64,000 nt of DNA from Nitratireductor basaltis (lineage in GTDB: Bacteria; Pseudomonadota; Alphaproteobacteria; Rhizobiales; Rhizobiaceae). Positions within the stretch are counted from its first letter, which is position 1. Every line of letters begins with the position of its first letter. Where the stretch lies: NCBI RefSeq assembly GCF_000733725.1, contig NZ_JMQM01000001.1:2294001-2358000 (forward strand), written 5' to 3'. Under the pieces are notes generated by a model. It was given only the letters and a program-made list of their open reading frames with translations. It was not told the origin of the DNA and made no database searches. A program made the position numbers and the translations under genes. Below are positions 27,644 through 35,833 of this stretch, piece after piece.

Positions 27644-28470
27644 TGAGCGAAATCGTTCTCGAAACCCGCGGCATTACCCGCGACTACCATGTGGGCGGTG
27701 GTCTGTTTTCCAAGCAGAAGACCATCCATGCGCTGAAGGGCATCGACCTCAAGCTGGAAAAGGGCAAGACGCTCGCCATTGTGGGCGAATCCGGCTGCGG
27801 CAAGTCCACGCTTGCCCGCATCATCACCATGATCGATGCGCCGACCAGCGGCGAGCTTCTGATAGATGGCCAGCCGGTCGACATCACCAAGGCGGGGCTT
27901 ACCTCGGAAATGCGCCGCAAGGTGCAGATCGTTTTCCAGAACCCCTATGGTTCACTCAATCCGCGGCAGAAGATCGGCGACGTGCTCATGGAGCCGCTGA
28001 TCATCAATGACAATGTGCCGGCGGCCGAACGTCGCGAACGCGCCATGCAGATGCTGTTGAAGGTCGGGCTCCAGCCCGAACACTTCAACCGCTATCCGCA
28101 CATGTTCTCCGGCGGTCAGCGCCAGCGCATCGCGATTGCCCGCGCGCTCATGCTCAATCCGCGTCTGCTTGTCCTCGACGAGCCGGTTTCGGCGCTCGAT
28201 CTTTCGGTTCAGGCACAGGTGCTCAACCTGCTCGCCGACCTGCAGGACGAGTTCGGCCTCACCTTCGTCTTCATCAGCCACGATCTTTCGGTCGTGAAAT
28301 ATATCGCCGACGAGGTGATGGTGATGTATTTCGGCGAAGCAGTGGAATATGGCACGCGCGAAGCGGTGTTCTCCAACCCGCAGCACGACTACACGAAGAC
28401 GCTTTTCGCCGCGACGCCACGGGCGGATGTGGAAAGCATCAGGAAGCGGATTGCGGCAAAGGCTGCTTGA
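27643..28470 (+). CDS. dppF: Dipeptide ABC transporter ATPase (DppF-like)
   Basis: A 275-residue nucleotide-binding subunit with Walker A GESGCGKS, signature [15 protein letters not shown] and Walker B LLVLDEPVSALD. Typical N-terminus YHVGGGLFSKQKTIHALKG. ATG 27643 shares a base with the dppD stop; GTG one codon earlier is possible. It closes the dpp operon. After it comes a palindromic intergenic repeat, not a clear terminator. Confidence 0.93.
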   Translation: MSEIVLETRGITRDYHVGGGLFSKQKTIHALKGIDLKLEKGKTLAIVGESGCGKSTLARIITMIDAPTSGELLIDGQPVDITKAGLTSEMRRKVQIVFQNPYGSLNPRQKIGDVLMEPLIINDNVPAAERRERAMQMLLKVGLQPEHFNRYPHMFSGGQRQRIAIARALMLNPRLLVLDEPVSALDLSVQAQVLNLLADLQDEFGLTFVFISHDLSVVKYIADEVMVMYFGEAVEYGTREAVFSNPQHDYTKTLFAATPRADVESIRKRIAAKAA

Positions 28471-28520
28471 TCATTTCCTTGGTCGGCAGTGCCAAGCACA
28501 CCCCCTCTACCTTGCCAGGC

Positions 28521-28543
28521 ATCTCCCCCACAAGGGGGGAGAT
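28521..28543. repeat. Palindromic intergenic element (rhizobial type)
   Basis: ATCTCCCCC and GGGGGAGAT form a 9-bp stem around ACAA/G, flanked by CCAGGC on the left and TGGCTG on the right. From memory this sequence family is dispersed between genes in Rhizobiales; copy number here cannot be checked. The dispersed unit probably spans about 28494-28560. Confidence 0.55.
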
Positions 28544-28607
28544 TGGCTGTGGCGATGGCAGCGCCTTCTCCTGATAGGAGGGAGTGGTGCGCGCTCCACT
28601 ACCCACA

Positions 28608-28641
28608 CCTATTCCCGATTCACTATTCGCTATTCGCTACT
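28608..28641. repeat. Heptamer repeats near the pgi 3' end
   Basis: CTATTCG occurs twice in direct tandem, with neighbouring CTATTCC and CTACTCC variants. This is the same degenerate CTATTCR family as in the cox operon, 20 kb away, here just downstream of the pgi stop. Confidence 0.6.
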
Positions 28642-28646
28642 CCCCC

Positions 28647-30284
28647 TCACCGCTCCCGCAGCGCCTTTACCTGCGCGACGAGGCCGGCGGTGGAGGCATC
28701 GCGGTCATCGGCTGACTTCTTCCCCTCGACGACCGGCTGGAGTTCGGTGGCGAGTTCCTTGCCGAGCTCGACGCCCCACTGGTCGAAGGAATTGATGCCG
28801 AAAAGAACGCCTTCGACGAAGACCCGGTGCTCGTAGAGGGCGATGAGGCGGCCGAAGGAATAAGGGTCGAGCGTCTCGTAGAGGATGGTGAGCGAGGGAC
28901 GGTTGCCGGGGAAGACGCGATGCGGCGCGATCTTCTCGATCTTTTCGGCGTCCATGCCCTTGGCCTGCAACTGTGCGCGGGCCTCTTCCAGCGTGCGACC
29001 CTTCATCAGCGCCTCGGACTGGGCCAGGCAGTTGGCGATGAGAAGGTCGTGGTGGTGCTTCAGCTCCGGCTCGTGGCCCTTGGCGGCGAGGATGAATTCC
29101 ACCGGAATGACGTCAGTGCCCTGATGCAGAAGCTGGAAGAAAGCGTGCTGGCCGTTCGTGCCGGGCTCACCCCATACCAGCGGGCCGGTGGGTGTCAGCG
29201 CATCCGTACCGTCGAGGCGCACGCGCTTGCCGTTCGATTCCATGTCGAGCTGCTGGAGATAGGCCGGAAGACGTGCCAGGCGCTGGTCATAGGGGATGAC
29301 CGCACGGGCCGGGTAGCCGCGGGCGACACGGTGCCAAAAGCCGATCAAACCAAGCAGCACGGGCAGGTTCTCACGAAGCGGTGCCTGCCGGAAATGCCTG
29401 TCGAGATCGCGTGCGCCTTCCAGCATCTTCCGGAAACTGTCGGCGCCGACGGCGATCATGATCGGGAGACCGATAGCTGACCAGAGCGAATAGCGCCCGC
29501 CGACCCAGTCCCAGAAGCCAAAGATGCGGTCCTGATCAATACCGAAATCAGCCACCTTGTCGAGCGCGGTGGAAACGGCTGCGAAATGGGCGCTGACAGC
29601 GTCCTCACCCAGCGCCTTGGCAATCCAGTCCCGCGCGGTGCGGGCATTGGTCATGGTCTCGATGGTGGTGAAGGTCTTGGAAGCAACGATGAAGAGCGTG
29701 GTTGCCGGATCAAGGCCGTCCAACGTGTCAGCGATATGTGCCCCGTCGACATTGGACACGTAGTGCAGGCGTGGACCGTTGTGGAACGGCGCGAGTGCCA
29801 GCGTTGCCATCGCGGGCCCGAGATCGGAGCCGCCAATGCCGATATTCACCACATCGGTGAAGGGCTTGCCGCTGGTACCCTTGATGCTGCCGGACCGAAC
29901 GGCTTCGGCGAATTTCGACATGTCCCGAAGCACGGATTCGACGTCGCTGGCGATGTCCTGCCCGTCCACATTGATTGCGCTGTTCGCGCCGGCGCGCAGG
30001 GCCGTGTGCAGGACGGCGCGGTCTTCGGTAATATTGATGTGCTTGCCGGAAAACATTTCCTCGCGGCGCTCGGCAAGACCCGCAACCTGCGCGAGCTTCA
30101 CGAGGCGATCGAGCGTTTCCTCGGTCACGGCGCATTTCGAGTAGTCGAGAAGCAGGTCGTCGTGGCTGGCCGAAAAGCGTGCGAACCGATCCCGATCCTT
30201 CGCGAAAGTGTCACGCAGATCGAAGTCGGCGATTCCCCTTGCATGATCTTTCAGGGCTTCCAGTGCAGCTTCATACGCGCTCAT
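28647..30284 (-). CDS. pgi: Glucose-6-phosphate isomerase
   Basis: A 545-residue cytoplasmic enzyme interconverting glucose-6-phosphate and fructose-6-phosphate. Both family signatures are present: [14 protein letters not shown] and [17 protein letters not shown]. The GIGGSDLGP phosphate-binding segment is near residues 150-158. ATG 30284 has GGAGAGG ahead of it and is preferred to the upstream start at 30314. It is divergent from the MocR regulator at 30445. Confidence 0.97.
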   Translation of the reverse strand: MSAYEAALEALKDHARGIADFDLRDTFAKDRDRFARFSASHDDLLLDYSKCAVTEETLDRLVKLAQVAGLAERREEMFSGKHINITEDRAVLHTALRAGANSAINVDGQDIASDVESVLRDMSKFAEAVRSGSIKGTSGKPFTDVVNIGIGGSDLGPAMATLALAPFHNGPRLHYVSNVDGAHIADTLDGLDPATTLFIVASKTFTTIETMTNARTARDWIAKALGEDAVSAHFAAVSTALDKVADFGIDQDRIFGFWDWVGGRYSLWSAIGLPIMIAVGADSFRKMLEGARDLDRHFRQAPLRENLPVLLGLIGFWHRVARGYPARAVIPYDQRLARLPAYLQQLDMESNGKRVRLDGTDALTPTGPLVWGEPGTNGQHAFFQLLHQGTDVIPVEFILAAKGHEPELKHHHDLLIANCLAQSEALMKGRTLEEARAQLQAKGMDAEKIEKIAPHRVFPGNRPSLTILYETLDPYSFGRLIALYEHRVFVEGVLFGINSFDQWGVELGKELATELQPVVEGKKSADDRDASTAGLVAQVKALRER

Positions 30285-30370
30285 CAACAACCTCTCCTGA
30301 CGGTTCGGCGGCAATCTAGGGCGCAGTGCAGCAAATGTGAAGCGCAGGCAAAGCTATAAGATACAAGGGT

Positions 30371-30392
30371 TTTGGTGCAATTGTTTGGTCCA
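30371..30392. promoter_or_regulatory. Direct repeats TTTGGTSCA, possible MocR operator
   Basis: TTTGGTGCA (30371-30379) and TTTGGTCCA (30384-30392) are near-identical direct repeats 13 bp apart in the pgi-MocR intergenic region. MocR-type regulators often bind direct repeats near their own promoters, so this is a candidate site. Confidence 0.4.
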
Positions 30393-30444
30393 GGCTTGCG
30401 AATTTAGTAAGGCGTATATAGCATCCGCCCGCGAGAGGTTTGCT

Positions 30445-31938
30445 ATGCCAACGAGAAATGACACAGCCCTGTGGGCAGGGCTCTTCAAAATATCCCCCGA
30501 TTCCGGACAGACACTGCAGGCGCAGATCCGTCAGGCCATCGTTTCCGCCATTCTGGACCGCCAGATCGCGCCGTCCATGCCACTGCCGTCCTGCCGTATT
30601 CTGGCGGACAAACTGGGCGTGGCGCGTGGCACTGTGGTGCTGGCTTTCCAGCAACTCGTGGACCAGGGGTTCCTGATCGCGCGCGAGCGCCGCGGTCACT
30701 TCGTCAATCCGGAAGTGTTGGCCTCACCGCCCCGTGCCGCCCGCAAAGGACCGAAGAAAACCGGCCAGATCGACTGGAAGGCGCGGCGTCAGGTCTTTGC
30801 ATCCGACATGCCGGAAGGCATGAAGCACGGCGACTGGATGCAGTATTCCTATCCATTTGTGTATGGGCAGTTCGACCCGGCACTATTCCCGACGGCGGAA
30901 TGGCGCGAGTGCAACCGCATGGCGCTGGCGGTTCTGGAAATCCGCAACTGGGCGGCCGACATGGTCGACAAGGATGATCCGCTTCTGATCGAGCAGATCC
31001 AGGCCCGGCTCTTGCCGCGACGCGGCATCTTCGCCAATCCCGACGAGATCATCGTGACGCTGGGTGCGCAGCATGCGCTCTACATGCTCTCCACGCTTCT
31101 GATGATGCGCGGCGCGCGGGTCGCGATGGAAAATCCGGGATATCCTGATGCACGCTCCATCTTCCGCCTGGCGGGTGCCGAAACGCTACCCGTGCCGGTC
31201 GATCAGGAAGGCATCAATGTGGAGGCCATCCCGCAGGATGCCGACTTTGTCTTCACGACGCCAAGCCATCATTGCCCGACCATGGTGCCGCTCAGCCGGG
31301 CACGGCGCGAGGCGCTCCTGGCGCGCGCGGAAGAAAACGACTGGGTGGTCATCGAGGACGACTATGACAGCCAGCTTGCGGACGAAACGCCGCAGGAAGC
31401 GCTCAAGGGTCTCGATCACACCGGCCGCGTCATCTATGTCGGCTCAATGTCCAAGACGCTCGCACCAGGCCTGCGCCTCGGTTACATCGTGGCACCGGCT
31501 GATCTGGTGGCCGAGTTGCGTGCGCTGCGCCGCTTCATGCTGCGCCATCCGCCCGCAAACAACCAGCGCGCGGTCGCACTGTTCCTGTCGCTGGGCCACC
31601 ACGATGCGCTTGTCCGCCGGCTCTCCTCCGCCTTCGAGGAGCGGCGGGAGAAGGTGCTGGATGCGATACATACCTATATGCCAGAATGGAGCGCCTGCGA
31701 TGTGCGCGGCGGCACTTCGCTTTGGCTGCAGGGGCCACCCGGCACGGACACCGAAGCAATCGCGAAAGCGGCGGCCCAGCGCAGCGTGCTGGTGGAACCG
31801 GGACCGCGCTTCTTCGACGGGCCGGAGCGCTCCTCACCTTTCATGCGTCTTGGCATTTCCTCGATTGCCCTTCAGCAAATCGAGCCTGGAATTCGTGAAC
31901 TGGCAGCAGTGGCGAACCGGCGTTCGGTGGCGGCCTAA
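30445..31938 (+). CDS. MocR/PdxR-type regulator (GntR HTH plus aminotransferase domain)
   Basis: A 497-residue fusion. Residues about 20-90 are a winged-helix GntR domain (LPSCRILADKLGVARGTVVLAFQQLVDQG, described in part). Residues about 130-485 are an aspartate aminotransferase-type fold binding pyridoxal phosphate: Asp305 in IEDDYDSQ and Lys337 in SMSKTLAPG form the cofactor site. Such regulators sense PLP adducts. The frame is open from 30337, but ATG 30445 with GAGAGG upstream gives the family N-terminus. The regulated pathway is not obvious from neighbours. Its stop overlaps chrA by four bases on the opposite strand. Confidence 0.93.
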   Translation: MPTRNDTALWAGLFKISPDSGQTLQAQIRQAIVSAILDRQIAPSMPLPSCRILADKLGVARGTVVLAFQQLVDQGFLIARERRGHFVNPEVLASPPRAARKGPKKTGQIDWKARRQVFASDMPEGMKHGDWMQYSYPFVYGQFDPALFPTAEWRECNRMALAVLEIRNWAADMVDKDDPLLIEQIQARLLPRRGIFANPDEIIVTLGAQHALYMLSTLLMMRGARVAMENPGYPDARSIFRLAGAETLPVPVDQEGINVEAIPQDADFVFTTPSHHCPTMVPLSRARREALLARAEENDWVVIEDDYDSQLADETPQEALKGLDHTGRVIYVGSMSKTLAPGLRLGYIVAPADLVAELRALRRFMLRHPPANNQRAVALFLSLGHHDALVRRLSSAFEERREKVLDAIHTYMPEWSACDVRGGTSLWLQGPPGTDTEAIAKAAAQRSVLVEPGPRFFDGPERSSPFMRLGISSIALQQIEPGIRELAAVANRRSVAA

Positions 31939-33143
31939 ACAGCCGCCATCAACACGCCGGAAAGCGCGCAGAAGACGACCACCATCCATGGCGGGAGCTT
32001 CCACAAAACGAGCAGCATGAAGGCAGTCGCCGCAACGGCAAAGTCCAGCGGCGACAGCACACCGGTGGTGAAGACCGGGTGATAGAGTGCTGCAGCCAAT
32101 ATGCCGACCACCGCCGCATTGGCACCCTTGATGGCTGACGCCGCCAGCGGGAATTTCCTGATGGCTGCCCAGAATGGCAGCACACCGACAAGAAGCAGGA
32201 TACCCGGCAGGAAGATGAAGACGAGCGCCAGTGCCGCACCCGCCACACCCGAAGGCGCCCCCTGCATCACGGCACCAAGATAGGCGGCGAAGGTAAAGAG
32301 CGGACCGGGTACGGCTTGTGCAGCACCATATCCGGCGAGGAAGACGTCGCTGCTGACAAGCCCCTGTTCGACGGTTCCAGCTTGCAGGAGCGGCAGGACC
32401 ACATGGCCACCACCGAAGACCAGCGCGCCTGCACGATAGAAGATATCGGCGTGTTCCATCGCGCCTGTTCCTGCAATGCCGTTCAGCAGTGGCAGACCGA
32501 ATAGCAAAAGGGCGAAAAGCACCAGCGCAGCAAATCCCACCCTTCGGCTGACGGGGAAGGCCAGTGCAGGCGCTGTCGTGTCGTCTGTGCGGGCCATCAA
32601 TGTCATGCCTGCAGCCGCACCCGCCAAAATCGCAAGAACCTGACCAAAGGCGCTGGTGAGAAGAGTGACAAGCGCAAGCGCTGCGAGGGCGATGGCGGCG
32701 CGCTTGCGATCGGGACAAAGCGCATGCGCCATACCGAGCAGTGCCTGGGCCACGATGACAACCGCCACGAGCTTCAACCCGTGAACCAGCCCCTGTCCAA
32801 CTTCACCCTGCAGGCTGTCGGCAAGATACGCAAACAGGACAAGCAGAAAGGCCGAGGGCAAGGTGAAAGCGGTCCATGCGGCCAAACCACCGAGTGCACC
32901 GGCGCGCTGCAGCCCCAGAGCGAAACCGACCTGGCTTGAGGCCGGGCCCGGCAGGAACTGGCAGAGTGCCACGAGCTCCGCATAAGCGTCGTCGGAAAGC
33001 CAGCCTCGGCGCTTGACCAGCTCATCGCGAAAATAGCCCAGATGCGCGATCGGACCGCCGAAGGAGGTCAGGCCAAGCTTCAGGAAGGCGGCGAAAACTT
33101 CACTGACCCAGCCTTTCCGTCTAACTTCACCGGCATCAGCCAT
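31935..33143 (-). CDS. chrA: Chromate efflux transporter ChrA, two-domain type
   Basis: A 402-residue membrane protein of the CHR family. The two homologous halves each have the marker motif: FLKLGLTSFGGPIAHLGYF near the N-terminus and YRAGALVFGGGHVVLPLL in the second half, followed by GYGAAQAVPGPLFTFAAYLG. Members expel chromate, though many have not been tested. ATG 33143 is chosen because the family begins there; a GTG 15 bases upstream is possible. No chrB regulator is present. Confidence 0.88.
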   Translation of the reverse strand: MADAGEVRRKGWVSEVFAAFLKLGLTSFGGPIAHLGYFRDELVKRRGWLSDDAYAELVALCQFLPGPASSQVGFALGLQRAGALGGLAAWTAFTLPSAFLLVLFAYLADSLQGEVGQGLVHGLKLVAVVIVAQALLGMAHALCPDRKRAAIALAALALVTLLTSAFGQVLAILAGAAAGMTLMARTDDTTAPALAFPVSRRVGFAALVLFALLLFGLPLLNGIAGTGAMEHADIFYRAGALVFGGGHVVLPLLQAGTVEQGLVSSDVFLAGYGAAQAVPGPLFTFAAYLGAVMQGAPSGVAGAALALVFIFLPGILLLVGVLPFWAAIRKFPLAASAIKGANAAVVGILAAALYHPVFTTGVLSPLDFAVAATAFMLLVLWKLPPWMVVVFCALSGVLMAAV

Positions 33144-33316
33144 GCGTGACAAATTCACCCCCAGATCCAGTACCGGCAGGGAAGCCGGCTCAATTGCCCC
33201 TGCGTAGCCGCGAGGCATGACAGGATTATTTCACGCGCGGATTGGCAGCAAGGCCGATGGACAAGCCACCGGAGCTGAGCTAGCCAGAAGAAGCACTACA
33301 CATGGAGGAGATGAGC

Positions 33317-33790
33317 ATGGCGATGGAGATCGAAGGCCAGGAGCGCATTGAAGCGCCGGTCGAGAAAGTCTGGGCGGCACTCAATGATCCCGACATCCTC
33401 AAGGAGTGCATCCCCGGCTGCCAAGAGCTTGAGAAGAAATCCGACACCGAATTTGCCGCCACCGTCTCGCTCAAGATCGGGCCCATCAAGGCCAAGTTCA
33501 ACGGTGCGGTTGAGCTGACCAATCTCAATCCGCCGCACTCCTACACCATTTCCGGCGAGGGCAAGGGCGGTGTTGCCGGCTTTGCCAAGGGCGGTGCGGA
33601 TGTCTCGCTTGAAGAGGATGGCCCGGAGGCAACCATCCTGTCCTACACCGCCAAGGCGGATGTCGGAGGCAAGATGGCGCAACTCGGCAGTCGCCTGATC
33701 CAATCGACTTCAAAGAAACTTGCAGCCCAGTTCTTCTCGGACTTCAACGAATGCGTCAGCGGCAAGTCGGCGGAAGAGGCTGTTTCTTAG
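33317..33790 (+). CDS. coxG: CoxG-like SRPBCC protein
   Basis: A 157-residue protein of the CO dehydrogenase subunit G family (SRPBCC/START fold), with the pattern APVEKVWAALNDPDILKECIPGC at residues about 15-37 and IGPIKAKFNGAVEL. In Oligotropha CoxG helps anchor CO dehydrogenase to the membrane; this shorter form has no C-terminal hydrophobic anchor. GGAGGAG eight bases upstream selects the third ATG (33317). It is 25 kb from the coxSLM genes here, so partnership with them is only possible, not shown. Confidence 0.88.
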   Translation: MAMEIEGQERIEAPVEKVWAALNDPDILKECIPGCQELEKKSDTEFAATVSLKIGPIKAKFNGAVELTNLNPPHSYTISGEGKGGVAGFAKGGADVSLEEDGPEATILSYTAKADVGGKMAQLGSRLIQSTSKKLAAQFFSDFNECVSGKSAEEAVS

Positions 33791-33820
33791 GACACGCCCT
33801 GCATCGGGCCAGCTGTCACT

Positions 33821-34951
33821 TCACTCGAAAAGGATGGCCGGAGCCTGGGCGGCTTCACCTTCGAGGGCAAGCTGCTCCAGCACGCCGCGCGCGATTGACC
33901 GGTAGGTTCTGGCCTGTGCACCATCCGGATTCGAGTGAACGACCGGGTCGCCTGCATCGGAGAGTTCACGCACGTCCATGGTGAGCGGGACCTCACCCAG
34001 GAAGCGCACGCCAAGGCATTGCGCCTCCGAACGAGCCCCCCCATGGCCAAAGATGTCGTAGCGCTTGCCCGTGTCAGGGGCGATGAAGTAGCTCATATTT
34101 TCGACAATGCCGAGCAGCGGCACTTCGACCTTGCGGAACATGTTGAGGCCCTTTCGGGCATCGATGAGCGCCAGATCCTGTGGCGTGGAGACGATGACCG
34201 CGCCTGCAAGCGGCACCTGCTGCGCCATGGTGAGCTGCGCGTCACCCGTTCCCGGCGGCATGTCCACCACCATGACGTCGAGCTCACCCCAGGCGACATC
34301 CCGCATCATCTGCCTGAGTGCAGACATCACCATTGGCCCGCGCCAGATCATCGGCGCTTCTTCCTCGACGAGGAAGCCGATCGACATGACCTTCACGCCA
34401 TATGCTTCCATCGGCTTGAGCGTCTTGGAATCGACCATCTCCGGCTTGCCCTTCAACCCAAGCAGGCGCGGCATGGAGGGGCCATAGATATCGGCGTCCA
34501 GGATGCCGACCTTCAAGCCTTCGCCCGCAAGCGCAAGCGCCAGATTGACCGCAGTGGTGGACTTTCCCACTCCGCCCTTGCCGCTGGCAACCGCAATAAT
34601 CTTTTCGACACCGGGAATGCCCGCCTTCTGGCTGCTGCGTGGCTGAGGTGCAGGTTTGGGGTCGGGCCTGCGGGCAGGTTCCGTGCCCATGCCTCCGCCT
34701 TCCTTCTCAGCAGTCAGCGCGACCATCGCGCCCTTCACGCCCGGAATCTCCTTGACCGCATCTTCCGCAGCCGCCCGCAGCGGCTCGAGCTCCTTGGCAC
34801 GTTTGGCAGGGACGGTGATGGAGAAGAAGACTTTTCCATCCGCGATGAAGATTTCCGAAACAAGCCCACGCGAGACGATGTCGCCCTCAAGACCGGGGTC
34901 CTTGATCGAGGACAAGCGTTCCAAAACTGCTTCGCGTGTGGGCTCAGTCAT
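33821..34951 (-). CDS. Mrp/ApbC-family P-loop ATPase (Fe-S carrier family) without CxxC
   Basis: A 376-residue protein: an N-terminal MIP18/DUF59 domain (about 1-85), a Pro-rich linker, and a C-terminal ATPase with deviant Walker A GKGGVGKS (124-131) and DMPPGTGD. Family members such as E. coli Mrp and Salmonella ApbC carry a CxxC at the position after ENMS to hold a bridging [4Fe-4S] cluster. Here that segment (about 284-303) reads ENMSYFIAPDTGKRYDIFG and has no cysteine; the only cysteine in the domain is Cys312. Start ATG 34951 has GGAG seven bases upstream; the frame is open further. Confidence 0.9.
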   Translation of the reverse strand: MTEPTREAVLERLSSIKDPGLEGDIVSRGLVSEIFIADGKVFFSITVPAKRAKELEPLRAAAEDAVKEIPGVKGAMVALTAEKEGGGMGTEPARRPDPKPAPQPRSSQKAGIPGVEKIIAVASGKGGVGKSTTAVNLALALAGEGLKVGILDADIYGPSMPRLLGLKGKPEMVDSKTLKPMEAYGVKVMSIGFLVEEEAPMIWRGPMVMSALRQMMRDVAWGELDVMVVDMPPGTGDAQLTMAQQVPLAGAVIVSTPQDLALIDARKGLNMFRKVEVPLLGIVENMSYFIAPDTGKRYDIFGHGGARSEAQCLGVRFLGEVPLTMDVRELSDAGDPVVHSNPDGAQARTYRSIARGVLEQLALEGEAAQAPAILFE

Positions 34952-35092
34952 CATCCATCTCCTGCGTTGTCCTGCCAGATAAGGAGTTTTCACGCCGGAA
35001 CCAAGCCTTCCCGCTGATGTGCTGAGAAAAATGGAACTTGATCCGGCTGCAGTCATTGAGATGGAAGGTGAGACTTGTACGGAGGGAGGCAG

Positions 35093-35830
35093 TTGTTTCG
35101 TTTCTCACGTCGTAGACTGCTGCTCGGCGCATCCGCCGGCATCTTGGCCGGTGTAAGCCCCGCCCTGCTTTCAAGCCGGGAATATTCGGGCGAGATGCCC
35201 TATCGCCCCGCACCCTTTCCCTCCCCCCGCGGATATGATCCGACACTTCGCTTTCTCACAGAGGAAGAGCGCGCATTTCTGACAGCCGCCGTCGATCGGT
35301 TCATTCCGGCCGATGAATGGCCGAGCGCCTCGGAGCTTGGGGTGGTGAACTTTATCGATCACCAACTGGCAGGCCCATTCGGGCGCGGTGCGATCTACTA
35401 CACGAAGCCCCCATTCCTGAAAGGCAGCGAACAGCAGGGTTACCAATCAGGCGAACCCGCGCGGCTTTACCGGACCGCCATTGCCGAGATCGAGCAACGC
35501 GTTGTGGATAGCCACGGCGCGCATTTTGCGGAACTGGAGCCTGACCAGCAGGACGATATCCTCAGGCAGCTGGAAGAAGGCGAGATGGAACTTGGCGAAG
35601 CCAGCGCCACGGACTTCTTCACCATGCTTCTGCAGAACACGAAGGAAGGCTATTTCGGCGATCCCGTCCATGGCGGCAACCGCAACATGGAATCATGGCG
35701 CATGATCGGCTTTCCCGGCGCGCGCTACGACTACCGGCCATATGTCGACTGGTACAACAGGCGTGTCGAGCTCGAACCGGTGTCTGTTGCAGGCTTCACC
35801 CGATTTACCCCCGAAAGCAGGGAAGACTAG
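35093..35830 (+). CDS. Gluconate 2-dehydrogenase gamma subunit (subunit 3 family), Tat signal
   Basis: A 245-residue protein of the gluconate 2-dehydrogenase subunit 3 family. The N-terminus MFRFSRRRLLLGASAG (first residue from TTG) is a twin-arginine export signal with SRRRLLLG. The mature part has the family features FLTAAVDRFIPADEWPSASELG and EGYFGDPVHGGNRNMESWRMIGFPGARYDY. TTG 35093 follows GGAGGGAGG; the frame also runs from a TTG at 35075. The FAD subunit encoded next has no signal, so it is probably carried across the membrane folded with this subunit. Confidence 0.9.
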   Translation: MFRFSRRRLLLGASAGILAGVSPALLSSREYSGEMPYRPAPFPSPRGYDPTLRFLTEEERAFLTAAVDRFIPADEWPSASELGVVNFIDHQLAGPFGRGAIYYTKPPFLKGSEQQGYQSGEPARLYRTAIAEIEQRVVDSHGAHFAELEPDQQDDILRQLEEGEMELGEASATDFFTMLLQNTKEGYFGDPVHGGNRNMESWRMIGFPGARYDYRPYVDWYNRRVELEPVSVAGFTRFTPESRED

Positions 35831-35833
35831 AGC

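Noticed and set aside
33302-33316. Earlier ATG codons of the CoxG-like gene
   Set aside because: GGAGGAG lies between the first and third ATG, so the third (33317) is the only one at a proper distance.
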